From a virus, in IMG/VR virus record IMGVR_UViG_3300035150_000164, positions 1 to 64,000 of that record: 64,000 nt of DNA; one strand, 5' to 3'. Below are positions 1 to 10,600 of the stretch, piece by piece; position 1 is the stretch's first letter; every line of letters begins with the position of its first letter. The notes beneath the pieces were generated by a model that saw only the letters and a list, made by a program, of their open reading frames with translations, was not told where the DNA came from and searched no databases. Made by a program: the position numbers and the translations under genes.

Positions 1-1922
1 CCAGCGTATATGTTTACTTCTCCTCCACCAGAATTAACACTAACATCAACATACCCCTTTGTGGTCCACGAAGCCTCACCTTCAGAAACCATAATTGCTG
101 AAGCATATGAACCACTATCATCTATATACCGATAATTGGTGTAAGCCCTACTATTCCCAGCACCATCAGACAAATCACCATGTCCGTAAGACATTGATCC
201 AGCAGACCATATAAGGTGTCCCATCACCTGATAGTCAGTTGTTCCACCACCTGCATCACCCTGAATATAAACAGCCTTGTTATTGTTCCCAAGCGTACTG
301 TCATCATAAATCTGTAATATCTCGTCATAGTAAGTACCACCTGAAAGCCTTTCCAACCCCAGTGCCCCATTTGCATCCACCCCAGCACACACCATCCTAA
401 CTGCTCCGTCACTGGTATATATCGTGCGTCCAAGTCCGGAACCTCCATAGTCATAAGCATCATCAAGTGTTCCTCCTGCTCCTCCTGTAGATGCTGCTGC
501 TAAAATCGCAGCAAATATAGAACCCTCTCCACCTATAAGGGTTTCTATATTAGACCACTCAGCCTCAGTTGATGACAACAATATACCATCAGACGACCAT
601 CCAATTGGATTGTTGTCATCAGTAAAAGGAGTAGAATTCAAATCAATATACGACCCATCTACAGATATTCCCGTAGCAGATGTTATAAGAATATTTTCAC
701 CATAAGCTGTACCTGTCTTTGCCCTTACTGTTATATAATTCACAGGACTAGCTGCCGTATCAGCCCATATTCTAGTATATCCAGATCCACTAGATATAGA
801 ACTACTATTAATACCAGAATCTTTTCCGCTATCAACATCAGTAACAGCATCAAACAACGCATTTCGGTAACCACCGTTATCATCGTCAGCATGAAAAATA
901 ATATTAGATTTAGATGATCCAGAACTTGTCGTTTCAGCCTCTACTGTTACTGTAGCTGTATTACCTGAACCTGTAGCACGACTCTTGTAAAGTGAACTAA
1001 TATTCCCAATTGCTGAATTATTTCCAACAACAAAATCATCATTAGAAAAAATTACAAATCCATCACTAGAACCACCACTGCCCCTCATATAGATAGAGTA
1101 TGCCTGGTTATCATACCAATCCTGTGCTGAAGATGCATTCTGTACAATCTCTAAAACATGGCTGTCATTAGTGTCATCATCTTGAGTCAATGTTAGAGCA
1201 GATGCATTTCCTCCATCTTGTATCAATATCTCTACAGAATCACCTACATTAAGCGGACTAAGTACAGTACCTGTTCTAGTCCAATATCCTGTTCCTGTAG
1301 CATCTACTAAAATACTCTCATTTGCTCCAGGATTCTGTACTGTAAACGTAACACCAGATCCCTGAATTATCTTGCTACTCAAATACCCTGGAGTAGTATC
1401 AGCAGCAGTCGTCATTACTCTATATGTATCTCCACCACCAGCAGTACTCTTAAAACTAAACATCTGGCGTGAAGGATCACCCTGCTCAAGAGTTGACCCG
1501 TTAAACCAATTGATAGTATAAGCATCATCTATATATCCAAATATCTGTATTGAAGGATCAATCTCTACAGAACTATATAGTTCAAAAGCAGTATCCTGCG
1601 GACCAACTGCACCAGGCGTAAGCACAACCCCAATCATATACCCAGCCTGCAATTCTAAATCAGTGGACGAATCAATTGTAATAGATGTATTTAAAGTCCT
1701 GGAAACAATAACCAAATCACCAGTCATAACCAATTTAGGAGTTCCAGCGTCGTCTATTACACTAGCATTAGGAATCGACTGAAATATGACCTTTAGATTT
1801 TCTGTATTAGTAAATACAGTAGAATCTTGATCATTTACAAGATCTAAAAATTGTTGCTGCCAAAGTTGCCAATCAGCACTCCATGGCGGTATTGGCCATT
1901 GATTCCTTGGTGTTTCCTGCAT
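1..1922 (-). CDS. Tail fibre/appendage-like virion protein, 3' end outside window
   Basis: An uninterrupted frame of about 640 codons runs off the left edge, so the C-terminus is not visible. The ATG at 1922 has an AAGGG ribosome site 7 nt upstream and follows the stop of the baseplate J-like gene by 4 nt. The N-terminus (MQETPRNQWPIPPW) is Pro/Trp-rich. The rest is rich in Gly, Ser, Thr, Asp and Asn with short beta-type repeats and almost no Cys, typical of fibrous phage proteins. Position directly after the gp6-like baseplate gene suggests a tail fibre or other baseplate-attached appendage. This is inferred from composition and place; no enzymatic or receptor-binding domain was recognised. 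Confidence 0.7.
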   Translation of the reverse strand, partial: MQETPRNQWPIPPWSADWQLWQQQFLDLVNDQDSTVFTNTENLKVIFQSIPNASVIDDAGTPKLVMTGDLVIVSRTLNTSITIDSSTDLELQAGYMIGVVLTPGAVGPQDTAFELYSSVEIDPSIQIFGYIDDAYTINWFNGSTLEQGDPSRQMFSFKSTAGGGDTYRVMTTAADTTPGYLSSKIIQGSGVTFTVQNPGANESILVDATGTGYWTRTGTVLSPLNVGDSVEILIQDGGNASALTLTQDDDTNDSHVLEIVQNASSAQDWYDNQAYSIYMRGSGGSSDGFVIFSNDDFVVGNNSAIGNISSLYKSRATGSGNTATVTVEAETTSSGSSKSNIIFHADDDNGGYRNALFDAVTDVDSGKDSGINSSSISSGSGYTRIWADTAASPVNYITVRAKTGTAYGENILITSATGISVDGSYIDLNSTPFTDDNNPIGWSSDGILLSSTEAEWSNIETLIGGEGSIFAAILAAASTGGAGGTLDDAYDYGGSGLGRTIYTSDGAVRMVCAGVDANGALGLERLSGGTYYDEILQIYDDSTLGNNNKAVYIQGDAGGGTTDYQVMGHLIWSAGSMSYGHGDLSDGAGNSRAYTNYRYIDDSGSYASAIMVSEGEASWTTKGYVDVSVNSGGGEVNIYA

Positions 1923-1926
1923 AATG

Positions 1927-4110
1927 TTACCCTTGCAACAAGTTAATAGTAAGACTTCCGTATACTATAACCTGATTTTCCTCTGGTACTAAGTTGCCAC
2001 CAGTTAAAAAAGCACTAGGTCCTGTAATCTCTATATTCACATAATCAATTCCTGGAATCTGCTTAACAACCTCGTACAACGAATCTAAATACAACGGACT
2101 ATTAAAATCACGTCTTTTAAGAATACCTAAAATAACAGCTCTAACTTGAGATTCAACAGCAGATGGTACATAAGAAGATACCACAGTACCATTTACACTT
2201 ATGTCAGCAGGTACCAATGAAGTTGATCCATCTACTACTTCTACCACCTGCGTAACCTCTTTTATTCTGTTCAGTTCTGTTTGTAACGCATTCTTTAATC
2301 CTATAGATGGAGCAACGTAATTACCGTCAAGATCAAGAGAAAGTATTGGAACCTGAACATAATTTGACAAACAATCATCTGAAAACAAACTAGCTACATG
2401 ATTTGCTATTCCATCTGTTCCATTTAATTTTGAATCTATATCACTAGATATAGAATCACTCTCATCTTCTATTAAAGATATTTGATTTTGAATACTTGAT
2501 ATAGTAGTATTCATCAACCCAATATTTGATGACATAGAATCCAATTGATCTTCTACATACCCACTATTTTCTAAATAATCATTTAAACTTCTTAAATTTG
2601 GAAATACACTACTATATATAATACTTTTTGCACTAGTAGCTGCTATCCTGGAATTTTGACTCTCTTCATTTGCTGATGTAGCAGAATAAATAATTGAATT
2701 AACATAATCAAGTATCTCCTCTGTAGTTGCTCCTCCTGTTTCAATTAGGGTCTTTAAACTATTCGCAGCATTCAATGCTTCCATACTCTGATACTCAGCA
2801 GTAGAAGACCTCGTCTCTGATATCTCTATATTTGTAAGCACATTTTCTGCTCCACTATTAGCAGCTCCTACAAAACCAAACATCGTTAATCTATAAGTAT
2901 CCAAAACAGAATGTATAGTTGTAATCGCATCAAGTATCGTTCCCAATTCATCAGAATCACTATCTAATAAAGCATTAATAGATGAAATATTTGTATCGAA
3001 ATTACTCAAAATATCAGTAATGTCATCAATCAATGCGTTCAATACAATATCATCATATCTACTTCTTGGATTTATAGCATATGCCTTTGCCACACCTCCA
3101 AATGAAGCATCTCTAAAACTATTCGCCAATGCCTCATAATCCTGTTGTGTTATCGCAGCACCTCTAGCAGCAAAACTAACAGGTGCCCACCTTTTAGCAC
3201 TCTCAGCCTTTTCAGGATCTAACCCATTTGCAGATCTGGCATTCGTAATTGTAAAATTTACTGGCTCTCCAGCAATAGTTAATGTATCTATAGATTTCTT
3301 AATTGAATCAGATGTAACACTCCCCTTCGCACCATCTATAATTAAAAATCTAATCTTTACTTCAGCTCCTACTGGAGGAATATTTCCAGCTAAACCGTCA
3401 CCAAATCTTACAATAGGTGGATTAGCCAAATAACTAACCTCATAATGATTTGGAGTATCAGATCCGAATTCTAAAAAATCCAACTCGGTCCACAATGTTC
3501 CATCAACCCATACTTCTATGTTGTTGTAACCAAGAAAGCGGTCTTCATCAATACTAGCCAATCTATACGTCTGATTTTTGGTTCCATCAGCCGTATATGT
3601 AAGTGTCCTAGTTTCACCCTGCCTAACATCAATATCAACTGTATCACCAGCACTCAACGCAGTTGATTGGATATATTTTTCGTAAGATTCATACTGATAT
3701 CCACTTGTACTCTGATACCTCCATCTGTCTTTCATCTCAAACGGACCACTGGTACCGTCTGGAAATGTCAATGTAACTGTAGTAGATCCAGCAGAAGCTG
3801 GAGTCATTTTGTATCCAATTTGCTCTACAAGACGTTCTACCGCAGCTCTAGTTCTAGCTGTCTCTAGATATCCGTCAGATGCTTCCCTATCCAAATACCA
3901 TGAAAGTGCAGCATAAGCCCATGATACAAGCTCAATAAGCATAACACCCTGATTAGTAGTAGCATAATCGTTGTATACCTCTTCGTATTCAACCTTCAGT
4001 CTTCTTAATAGATCATCAAATATTGATGCAAAATCCCTAGCGGAATATCTTATAGAATTCAATGGCTTTCTATCTTGAACTAATGGACTATACTGATCTT
4101 CTGTCGCCAT
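1927..4110 (-). CDS. Baseplate wedge protein, gp6/J-like
   Basis: 727 aa. The first 100 residues (RYSARDFASIFDDLLRRL, then a VMLIELVSWAYAALSWYLDR segment) match the N-terminal pattern of T4 gp6 and phage P2 gpJ baseplate proteins, which form the wedge ring of a contractile tail. Residues about 210-300 carry the beta-rich segment with RFGDGLAGNIPP usual in this family. A long Ser/Asn-rich helical insertion (about 370-580) is unusual. The C-terminus has YVNIEITGPSAF. It ends 4 nt before the fibre-like gene and starts 1 nt after the gp25-like stop, within the baseplate operon. Confidence 0.88.
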   Translation of the reverse strand: MATEDQYSPLVQDRKPLNSIRYSARDFASIFDDLLRRLKVEYEEVYNDYATTNQGVMLIELVSWAYAALSWYLDREASDGYLETARTRAAVERLVEQIGYKMTPASAGSTTVTLTFPDGTSGPFEMKDRWRYQSTSGYQYESYEKYIQSTALSAGDTVDIDVRQGETRTLTYTADGTKNQTYRLASIDEDRFLGYNNIEVWVDGTLWTELDFLEFGSDTPNHYEVSYLANPPIVRFGDGLAGNIPPVGAEVKIRFLIIDGAKGSVTSDSIKKSIDTLTIAGEPVNFTITNARSANGLDPEKAESAKRWAPVSFAARGAAITQQDYEALANSFRDASFGGVAKAYAINPRSRYDDIVLNALIDDITDILSNFDTNISSINALLDSDSDELGTILDAITTIHSVLDTYRLTMFGFVGAANSGAENVLTNIEISETRSSTAEYQSMEALNAANSLKTLIETGGATTEEILDYVNSIIYSATSANEESQNSRIAATSAKSIIYSSVFPNLRSLNDYLENSGYVEDQLDSMSSNIGLMNTTISSIQNQISLIEDESDSISSDIDSKLNGTDGIANHVASLFSDDCLSNYVQVPILSLDLDGNYVAPSIGLKNALQTELNRIKEVTQVVEVVDGSTSLVPADISVNGTVVSSYVPSAVESQVRAVILGILKRRDFNSPLYLDSLYEVVKQIPGIDYVNIEITGPSAFLTGGNLVPEENQVIVYGSLTINLLQG

Positions 4111-4111
4111 A

Positions 4112-4540
4112 TTATTGCCCCTGTGCAGTTGGTGTATAAACTACTTGCTGCTGATGCGTCTCTCCACCAACTGTATATTCAATATCAAAAACTATATCAG
4201 TACCAAGTCCTTCTTGATACTCAACTTGACTGGATCTGACATTGTTAACTCTAACTCCTGGAACAAATGTCTCTATTGCATTTGATACCTGATTGGCAAT
4301 CCTTACCTTCTGTATAGGTGTCATATTGGAAAATACATATTCATATAAATTAACACCAAGATTGTAATGCATTATCCTCTCACCAATACCTGTCATCATA
4401 AGAGATACTATATTTGCAAATGAACCATTTGTTGCACTAGCCATTGCTGGAAATCCAGATGGACCCTTCTGAAAAGGAAACGCAAACGTCTTAACAAGTT
4501 TACGATCATCAGTAGATGGTACTGTGTTTACAAATCCCAT
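4112..4540 (-). CDS. Baseplate wedge protein, gp25/W-like
   Basis: 142 aa. The sequence has the gp25/GPW order: an N-terminal FPFQKGPSGFPAMA segment, a helical part with IGERIMHYNLGVNLYEYVF, then IANQVSNAIETFVPGVRVNNV and a C-terminal beta strand pair. This family of small proteins sits in the baseplate wedge and nucleates sheath attachment. The start ATG overlaps the TAA of an 18-codon upstream frame (TAATG), so translation may be coupled. Confidence 0.87.
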   Translation of the reverse strand: MGFVNTVPSTDDRKLVKTFAFPFQKGPSGFPAMASATNGSFANIVSLMMTGIGERIMHYNLGVNLYEYVFSNMTPIQKVRIANQVSNAIETFVPGVRVNNVRSSQVEYQEGLGTDIVFDIEYTVGGETHQQQVVYTPTAQGQ

Positions 4541-4596
4541 TATTCAAACCTACCACAATATCTTAAAATTTGCGATTTACTATAATTCTTTATCAT
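4540..4596 (-). CDS. Possible 18-aa leader peptide upstream of gp25-like gene
   Basis: ATG at 4596 has a GAGG ribosome-site-like sequence 8 nt upstream and begins 16 nt after palindrome copy 4613-4626. The peptide would be MIKNYSKSQILRYCGRFE, and its TAA overlaps the next ATG. It is the only reading frame in the 91-nt gap and is placed as expected for a coupling leader. Such a short frame can arise by chance, so expression is uncertain. Confidence 0.3.
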   Translation of the reverse strand: MIKNYSKSQILRYCGRFE

Positions 4597-4612
4597 GTCA
4601 ATATCCTCAAAA

Positions 4613-4626
4613 CGAACTTAAGTTCG
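4613..4626. repeat. 14-bp palindrome copy 1 (perfect, centre TA)
   Basis: CGAACTTAAGTTCG, a perfect dyad. It lies 5 nt downstream of the stop of the IP-repeat gene and 16 nt upstream of an 18-codon leader ATG. First of 19 copies of the family CGAACT-YR-AGTTCG in this window. Confidence 0.95.
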
Positions 4627-4631
4627 CATAA

Positions 4632-4976
4632 TTAATCCAAAGGACACCCAGGAAGTTTCGGCAAACCTGGCAAATTAGGTATCGCTGGAAGACTAAACGG
4701 AATCTGTGGTATCGGTATAGCTAATTTCGGTGTCGGTAAAGATATACTGATTCCTGGTATACTTACACTTATACCTATAGTAGGTAATTTAGGAATCGCA
4801 GGAAAACTAAACGGAGGTTGTGGTATAGGTATCGATATCTTCGGTATCGGCAAACTAACATTTGGTATATTAGGAACGCTTGGCAAAGTAGGTATCGCAG
4901 GGAGACTGAATGGTGGCTGCGGTATCGGTATCGATATCCTAGGTATCGGTAGAAATGGTATCCTGCATCTACTCAT
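4632..4976 (-). CDS. Ile/Pro repeat protein next to the spike gene
   Basis: 114 aa, built from about five imperfect copies of a unit of roughly 22 residues reading SIPIPQPPFSLPAIPTLP, with every second or third residue Pro or Ile and almost no charge. It starts inside the end of the spike gene (4-nt ATGA overlap) and precedes the gp25-like gene. In other contractile phages this place often holds a small spike-tip (PAAR-type) protein, but no PAAR motif is seen. The regular hydrophobic/proline pattern suggests a beta-helical or polyproline rod. I know no family name for it; a role at the tail tip is an inference from position. Confidence 0.75.
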   Translation of the reverse strand: MSRCRIPFLPIPRISIPIPQPPFSLPAIPTLPSVPNIPNVSLPIPKISIPIPQPPFSFPAIPKLPTIGISVSIPGISISLPTPKLAIPIPQIPFSLPAIPNLPGLPKLPGCPLD

Positions 4977-5926
4977 GGAATAAATACCTTTTCACTTAAT
5001 TCTTTGTAAAGCATAGGAGGAGGTGTAGCACCTGGTGTTGTAGGAGACCCAGGGGGGCCACTAGTATGCTGATGTATTAGTCCCCATCCCAATGCAAAAG
5101 CATTCCCTCTAACAAGTGGCTGGCTGGCACCCTTCCCAAGCATTACAGTTCCTGCGTCAGCATTAAATTGTTTAGCACAATTTGCTACTACATTGTCACC
5201 AGTTAATAAAATATCCTTTCCATCTATCCCTATAGCACCTCCTGATTTAGTCATCAGCGTGATCTTATCATCTCCCAAAAACAACATTGATAATACATTA
5301 CCCTGATCATCCAATGTCTGAATAGTCGTCTCATCGTCTTCTGCATTCATGTATACCATAGACCCTTTATCATTAGTAATTAGAGTGTTTCCATCTTTCG
5401 TTAGGCTTATAAATTGAGATGTAGGTTCTCCCTCACCATCTCCTCTAGCGATAGTTATCTCAAGATTATCTGGATCATCATTAAATCTAATAAAATGACC
5501 GGACTTCGTTCTTATGCCCCTCTTCGAGGGGCCAACATCTTCTATATCGTCAGAATGAAATGTATCTGCAGTCTGATTTGTAGTTATAAACCCTCCCATA
5601 TAAATGGGACTCTTTGGATCTCCAAATTCAAATTGCACCCAAATATTCGTACCAATATCTGGAGGATGAAACATCCCAGTAGTTTGACCATCTGGTGTTG
5701 TTCCCATGCCATTCATACTCGGCATCATCCAAAATTTACTCGGCACATCTGATTCTTTCGGCATATAGATAGCTGGACAAGTTGCCCTTACACGCCCTCT
5801 GTTATCTGGATCATTGTTGTCTATAACCCTACCTGGATAGGTACCATAATATCTACCACAAAAACGCTCTAGACCCCTCGTGACATCTCCGAGATAATCC
5901 CTCAACCAATTCAATACAACACTCAT
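4973..5926 (-). CDS. Central spike / baseplate assembly protein, gp5/V/VgrG-like
   Basis: 317 aa. Residues about 25-120 (YPGRVIDNNDPDNRGRVRA, then IWVQFEFGDPKSPIYMGGF) form the OB-fold typical of gp5, gpV and VgrG spike proteins. The C-terminal half (about 140-270) has alternating short strands of the kind that build the trimeric beta-helix. No lysozyme domain is present, unlike T4 gp5. It lies between the gp27-like hub gene (4-nt overlap) and the IP-repeat gene, the usual hub-spike order. The protein is the membrane-piercing needle of the contractile tail. Confidence 0.88.
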   Translation of the reverse strand: MSVVLNWLRDYLGDVTRGLERFCGRYYGTYPGRVIDNNDPDNRGRVRATCPAIYMPKESDVPSKFWMMPSMNGMGTTPDGQTTGMFHPPDIGTNIWVQFEFGDPKSPIYMGGFITTNQTADTFHSDDIEDVGPSKRGIRTKSGHFIRFNDDPDNLEITIARGDGEGEPTSQFISLTKDGNTLITNDKGSMVYMNAEDDETTIQTLDDQGNVLSMLFLGDDKITLMTKSGGAIGIDGKDILLTGDNVVANCAKQFNADAGTVMLGKGASQPLVRGNAFALGWGLIHQHTSGPPGSPTTPGATPPPMLYKELSEKVFIP

Positions 5927-7233
5927 TGCATCTGACCACCCTTCGTTTCTTTCTTTTCATCAGCTGTAGATTTTGTACCACGACGATGTACGTTAAGTGT
6001 CATATCCCATGTACCTAAACCCCAAGAATGTACAATTTTGTCAATATAATACGGTCCATCATAAATCAATCCAGCCATATGAAGATGACATATATTACCT
6101 ACTTTTTCTTCATTATGACCTATCGTTGCTATTTCCATTTGTAAACCAGGATTACCATACTGGTTAAATTGCTTAACTTGGTACTCAAATAATTTAGAAC
6201 CACCTGGTAATAATGGAGCACTAATAAACGTAGCAGATCTTTCATCACCCTTTAAATTATCTATAACATATCTCTCAAACTCAGCATCCTTTGGTTTGAG
6301 ATCTTTCGGTACATCATTCTCTATAGTTCCTACAATAGCCTCTTCGCTATCTTCAGGAGATGTTATTATCTCTACATCTTCACCAGTTTCTTTGTCTATA
6401 GCAGTTGCCTCAGTTCCACTAGCAGCAGCACTCGCATTTCCAGTTACCCAACCTATCTCATCTCCTTGTGGCGTAAAAGAATAGCAAGGATACTGATGAT
6501 TTCCATGATCTATTCCACCTCTAATTACATACTTATTTGAAACACCAGAATTATCAGCCAAAATACCCTTTGTCTGATCTTCTATAGTACAAACAGTCAA
6601 ATATTTTATGCTGTTTTTCGTAACAATTACAAATTTACAATAGTTTTCTTTACATATTGTTTTCAATGCATCCCAAACACTTTTATTAGCTAAACCACCA
6701 TAAAATTCATCTCCATTAATTTCATCTGAAGATGAATCAAGATTTTCACGAGCCCTATCTGTTATATCTACTTTCATACCGAGATCTGATACCAAACCTT
6801 CTATCCATTTTACAGCATCGTTTCCAGCAGTATCAAAAAGAGTCTTTGACACAGTGTATCCAAGAGACTTAATAGGAATTGGATTAATATCTATAGACCC
6901 AGAAAGACCATCTGGAGTCATACTTAACCCCTTGGCACCATTAACCATATTACCGTAGTACCAATCTATAAATCCACCACTTGCATATCCTATACGTGCC
7001 TTTACATAGTTTTTTTGCTTAAATGGCGTATCATTTGGATTCATTATCTTCAATGCATAATCATAGGGTATATCAAGTCCTATTATAAACTTCTCTATAA
7101 CCATCTCTCCACCAAATGTCATAGATACAGAAGTCAAAAATGGTAAACCTCCAGGACCTAAATTCCACCTAGTTCCACTCTCCCAATCTACTATTACTAC
7201 CTGAGCAATAGGATCTGTAAAAAGAATACTCAT
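5923..7233 (-). CDS. Baseplate hub protein, gp27/gpD-like
   Basis: 436 aa. Position directly before the spike gene, length and sequence (WYYGNMVNGAKG, LVSDLGMKVDITDRA, a C-terminal YYIDKIVHSWGLGTWDMTLNVHR) fit the gp27/late control D hub family that forms the trimeric base for the spike. Overlaps both neighbours by 4 nt, so the LysM-hub-spike genes are translated as a unit. A low-complexity Glu/Asp/Ser stretch near residues 265-300 looks like a linker. Confidence 0.83.
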   Translation of the reverse strand: MSILFTDPIAQVVIVDWESGTRWNLGPGGLPFLTSVSMTFGGEMVIEKFIIGLDIPYDYALKIMNPNDTPFKQKNYVKARIGYASGGFIDWYYGNMVNGAKGLSMTPDGLSGSIDINPIPIKSLGYTVSKTLFDTAGNDAVKWIEGLVSDLGMKVDITDRARENLDSSSDEINGDEFYGGLANKSVWDALKTICKENYCKFVIVTKNSIKYLTVCTIEDQTKGILADNSGVSNKYVIRGGIDHGNHQYPCYSFTPQGDEIGWVTGNASAAASGTEATAIDKETGEDVEIITSPEDSEEAIVGTIENDVPKDLKPKDAEFERYVIDNLKGDERSATFISAPLLPGGSKLFEYQVKQFNQYGNPGLQMEIATIGHNEEKVGNICHLHMAGLIYDGPYYIDKIVHSWGLGTWDMTLNVHRRGTKSTADEKKETKGGQMQ

Positions 7234-7610
7234 CGTTCTATATAATTACTAACCTGTGCCAATAACTTACTATCAATCCAGTTTTTAGACGGTATTTTTA
7301 ACCGCGTTCCTTTGCGTATTGATACATCCGGTAAATCTAAATTGTTTCTAGCCGCTATTACCCAATACAACTCTTGCCTATCAATACCCCAAAATCTAGC
7401 GGCCATCTTATCCAACCTATCATTTGGGTCCTCTACTATATATGTCCTCTCTTCCTCTTCTACTCCATCCCAGTTAGGCATTTCAAACATCATACGAAAT
7501 CTAACCAATTGTTCTGTATCCTTATCATATATCAATTGTTCAGGCATAAAATTCATAAATGAATATGGACGTGCTTTTAAAGTGTTCTTTCTTGGTTTTG
7601 GCTCAGACAT
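7230..7610 (-). CDS. LysM-type baseplate protein (gp53-like)
   Basis: 126 aa. The middle (DPNDRLDKMAARFWGID, then LYWVIAARNNLDLPDV, then RKGTRLKIP) is a LysM-like fold as found in gp53-type baseplate wedge proteins and phage tail proteins that follow the tape measure. It probably connects the tube or hub to the baseplate and need not bind peptidoglycan. Overlaps the hub start by 4 nt and follows the tape measure stop by 9 nt. Confidence 0.75.
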   Translation of the reverse strand: MSEPKPRKNTLKARPYSFMNFMPEQLIYDKDTEQLVRFRMMFEMPNWDGVEEEERTYIVEDPNDRLDKMAARFWGIDRQELYWVIAARNNLDLPDVSIRKGTRLKIPSKNWIDSKLLAQVSNYIER

Positions 7611-7619
7611 ATAATCCCC

Positions 7620-10600
7620 TTAAACTGCCGGAATCCCCTCCGATGTCAATGATCCAACTGGAGTTTTCTTACCAAGAACAGCAGCTGTAGTACGTACGTT
7701 CTCCTCTAGTATACTCTTTAACATCTTTCTCGTTGATGCACCCTCGTTAGTAATAGCAAGAACTACAGAAGCCAAACCAGGTAAACTCATAGCAGTCTTA
7801 AAACTCTTTTTTACGTTTACATTTGCTTCTGTATCGTCAGATTCTATCTGTACATCAGTAAGATCTTTAACCATAGATTTAGCTACATCAGCAAGGAACG
7901 TCCTCTGTGATGCCAATTCTCTCATTTTCGTAGCATATGTATCCAATGAAAGTATAACAGACTCGTCTAATGCATTCTCTGTCGCTATCCTTATCATATC
8001 TGTACTATCAGTTATTCCATTAGCAAATTGCTCCATTACAAAATAACCACCACGATATGCAGCATTCGCATCCCCTGTCCCTGCTAATGGTCCATATTCT
8101 ATTGGAGAATGCGCCGTAGCAGAAGATGTTGCTTCAGCAAGTTTATCCGAAACCAAATCCTTCCCTTTTTCAAGTGAACTACTAATACCCTCTATAAACT
8201 GATCTCCAGTCGTCTGACCACCTAATAATACACCTTCTGCCTCTTCTGGTGTCATCATAGTAGAAGACCCAAATAAACCCTCTACAAGGTTTCCACCTGA
8301 AAACTCCCTAACATTAGATGTTTGATTTTCTGTTGCAACTTGTGACTGAATATCCTTCATAGTCTTTAAAACAGAAGACATCTTCTTTATAGCTTCAATA
8401 TCTGGAAACCATGCCTCTTCAGTTTCCCATTTTAAAGCCTTCTCAATATCCGCAACTGATTTTGCCATCTTATTGGGATCCATAGCCCAACCACGTCTAA
8501 TATCCTCCTTGCTCCACTTGAGCATTCCTTCTGCCATACCAAGACCCCTACCAGAAACTCCACCACCACTAAGATGAGACGCAACTTCCTTTCCAAGCAA
8601 TACTCCAGCAGCTAAGGCAATAGCACCTATTCCTGTAGTAGGATTTGATAATACACTCATAAAAGAACCACCACCAAGCGCAGCTAAACCAACAAATGCA
8701 GCACCAATCTGACCTCCTGTACCAAACGCTTCTCCAAATCCATCCAGTATTGAACCAACAACATCTTTTATAGATCCTACAATACCCTTTATTATAGGTG
8801 ACCAATCTAATTTAGAAAGTGATTTAGCAAGTTTACCAACTACAAAAGTAACACCCTCTAAAAATCTCTGCCAAGGAAAAATATCAACAACGTATCCAAA
8901 TGCTTTTGATAATCCATCAACAATATCACTTACTACTCCTGAATCTACAAGGTTTTTAAATCCTACTTTCAAATATCCTAATACTTTCCCAAACCCTACC
9001 TTTAATTTTCCAAATAATTCCGAAAAAGGACTCAACATCTTCTTTCTGTCGCCAGAATCCATTGCAAACAAACTTGATATTCCAACTGCTCCAGCACCTA
9101 AAACACCCAATGGTCCAAACATACCAACCAACTGCATTACAGGACCAAGTTCATCTCCCAACTGCTTCATAGTACTTGTTATAAGACCAAACTTTGCACC
9201 AAATTTAGACGCTCCTTTTGCCCCTACTCCTGTAGATTGAGCTAATGACGAAAACAAACCACCCATTCCCATTTGCTTGAATTGAGATAGCATATTTACC
9301 CAAGGACCCCACGTCTTGTCTGATCCTAAAGTCCTAAGTTCTTTACCTGCTTCTCTCATACCAGATGTTTGCTTCTTAACCAATCCTTTAACTTGAGTTC
9401 TAGCAATACTTCGTATAGTATTATCAAACGCCAAAGTAGCTCTGTCATATGTATCCTGAAGTGTTAACCCTGAACTATAAGCATCTTTTCCAAACTGTTT
9501 TAAAGCTCCGGCCCCTTTGACACTAACACGAGCCATCTCGGAAAGCGCAGCCGTCCCCTTTGTAGTATTCTGAGCAAGATACGATAATCCAGCAGATCCC
9601 TCACCTAATGCACCTGATAATCCAGACAGTGCCCTTTGAACTTGCGGTGAAGCATTATCTCCAAAACGAGCATACAGATCGTTGATGCGCTGCATACCCA
9701 TCACGGTATCCTTGCTACCAGTCAAAACGATGTCTCTTGCCTCGTCAAATCCTATACCTAATTGTGTCAAGAATTTTATAAGAGGATTGTCAGCTAACGC
9801 TCTTTCATCTCCAATAGCAAGCGCTTTCTCAACATGCACTGCCTGCTCAGCAAACATTCTCGCCACAGTGTTAGCCTTAGATATAGCTTCTTCCTGCGTA
9901 TCTCCCATCTGACGAAACACACCTGACATCCTAGCTGAGGACTCCATTAGACTCATTATCTCTTTAGACGACCTAGCCATACTAGGTGGAAGGTCCTTGA
10001 ATACTTCTCCGAGCTCGTCTAATTGAACCTTGGCATTCTTTATAGCACCTGCACCAGTACCCGCTACTTTACCTATAGCCATCAGGTTATCTAGCATCTT
10101 TGCAGCTTCTTTAGGAGATGCCCCCCAACTCGTCGTCATATCTCCAAGAATTGCCGTATAATAATTCATAGGAACATTGGTAGTCTGAACAACCTTTACC
10201 CAATCCTTGGTGCTCATTCCGAGAGCATCCATCGCATCCTTAGCACCTTTGTTCGCGACATGAATAGAAGCCATAGTATGTGCTACAGCATCAGCACTAG
10301 TATTCATTCCATACGCCATACCGGCAGCTCTACCTGCAAACTTCTTCATCTCGTTACTAGATAAATTCAACTCAGCAGCTATCGGCTTAGTCGTCTGCAT
10401 CATAGACGTCATCGTAGCCTCAAGACTATTAGTAAGATTCCCTGACTCACCAGTAAGCGTTTTCATATTCTGAGCAATATTAGCAACATTAAACTGCATT
10501 ACTCGATTCTGAATCGACTTCATAGCCTTCTTTACACCACCAGAAAGTTCAGAAAATCCTCTTCCCGCTTTCTTGGTAGCTTTTTCAGATTCGTCTCCAA

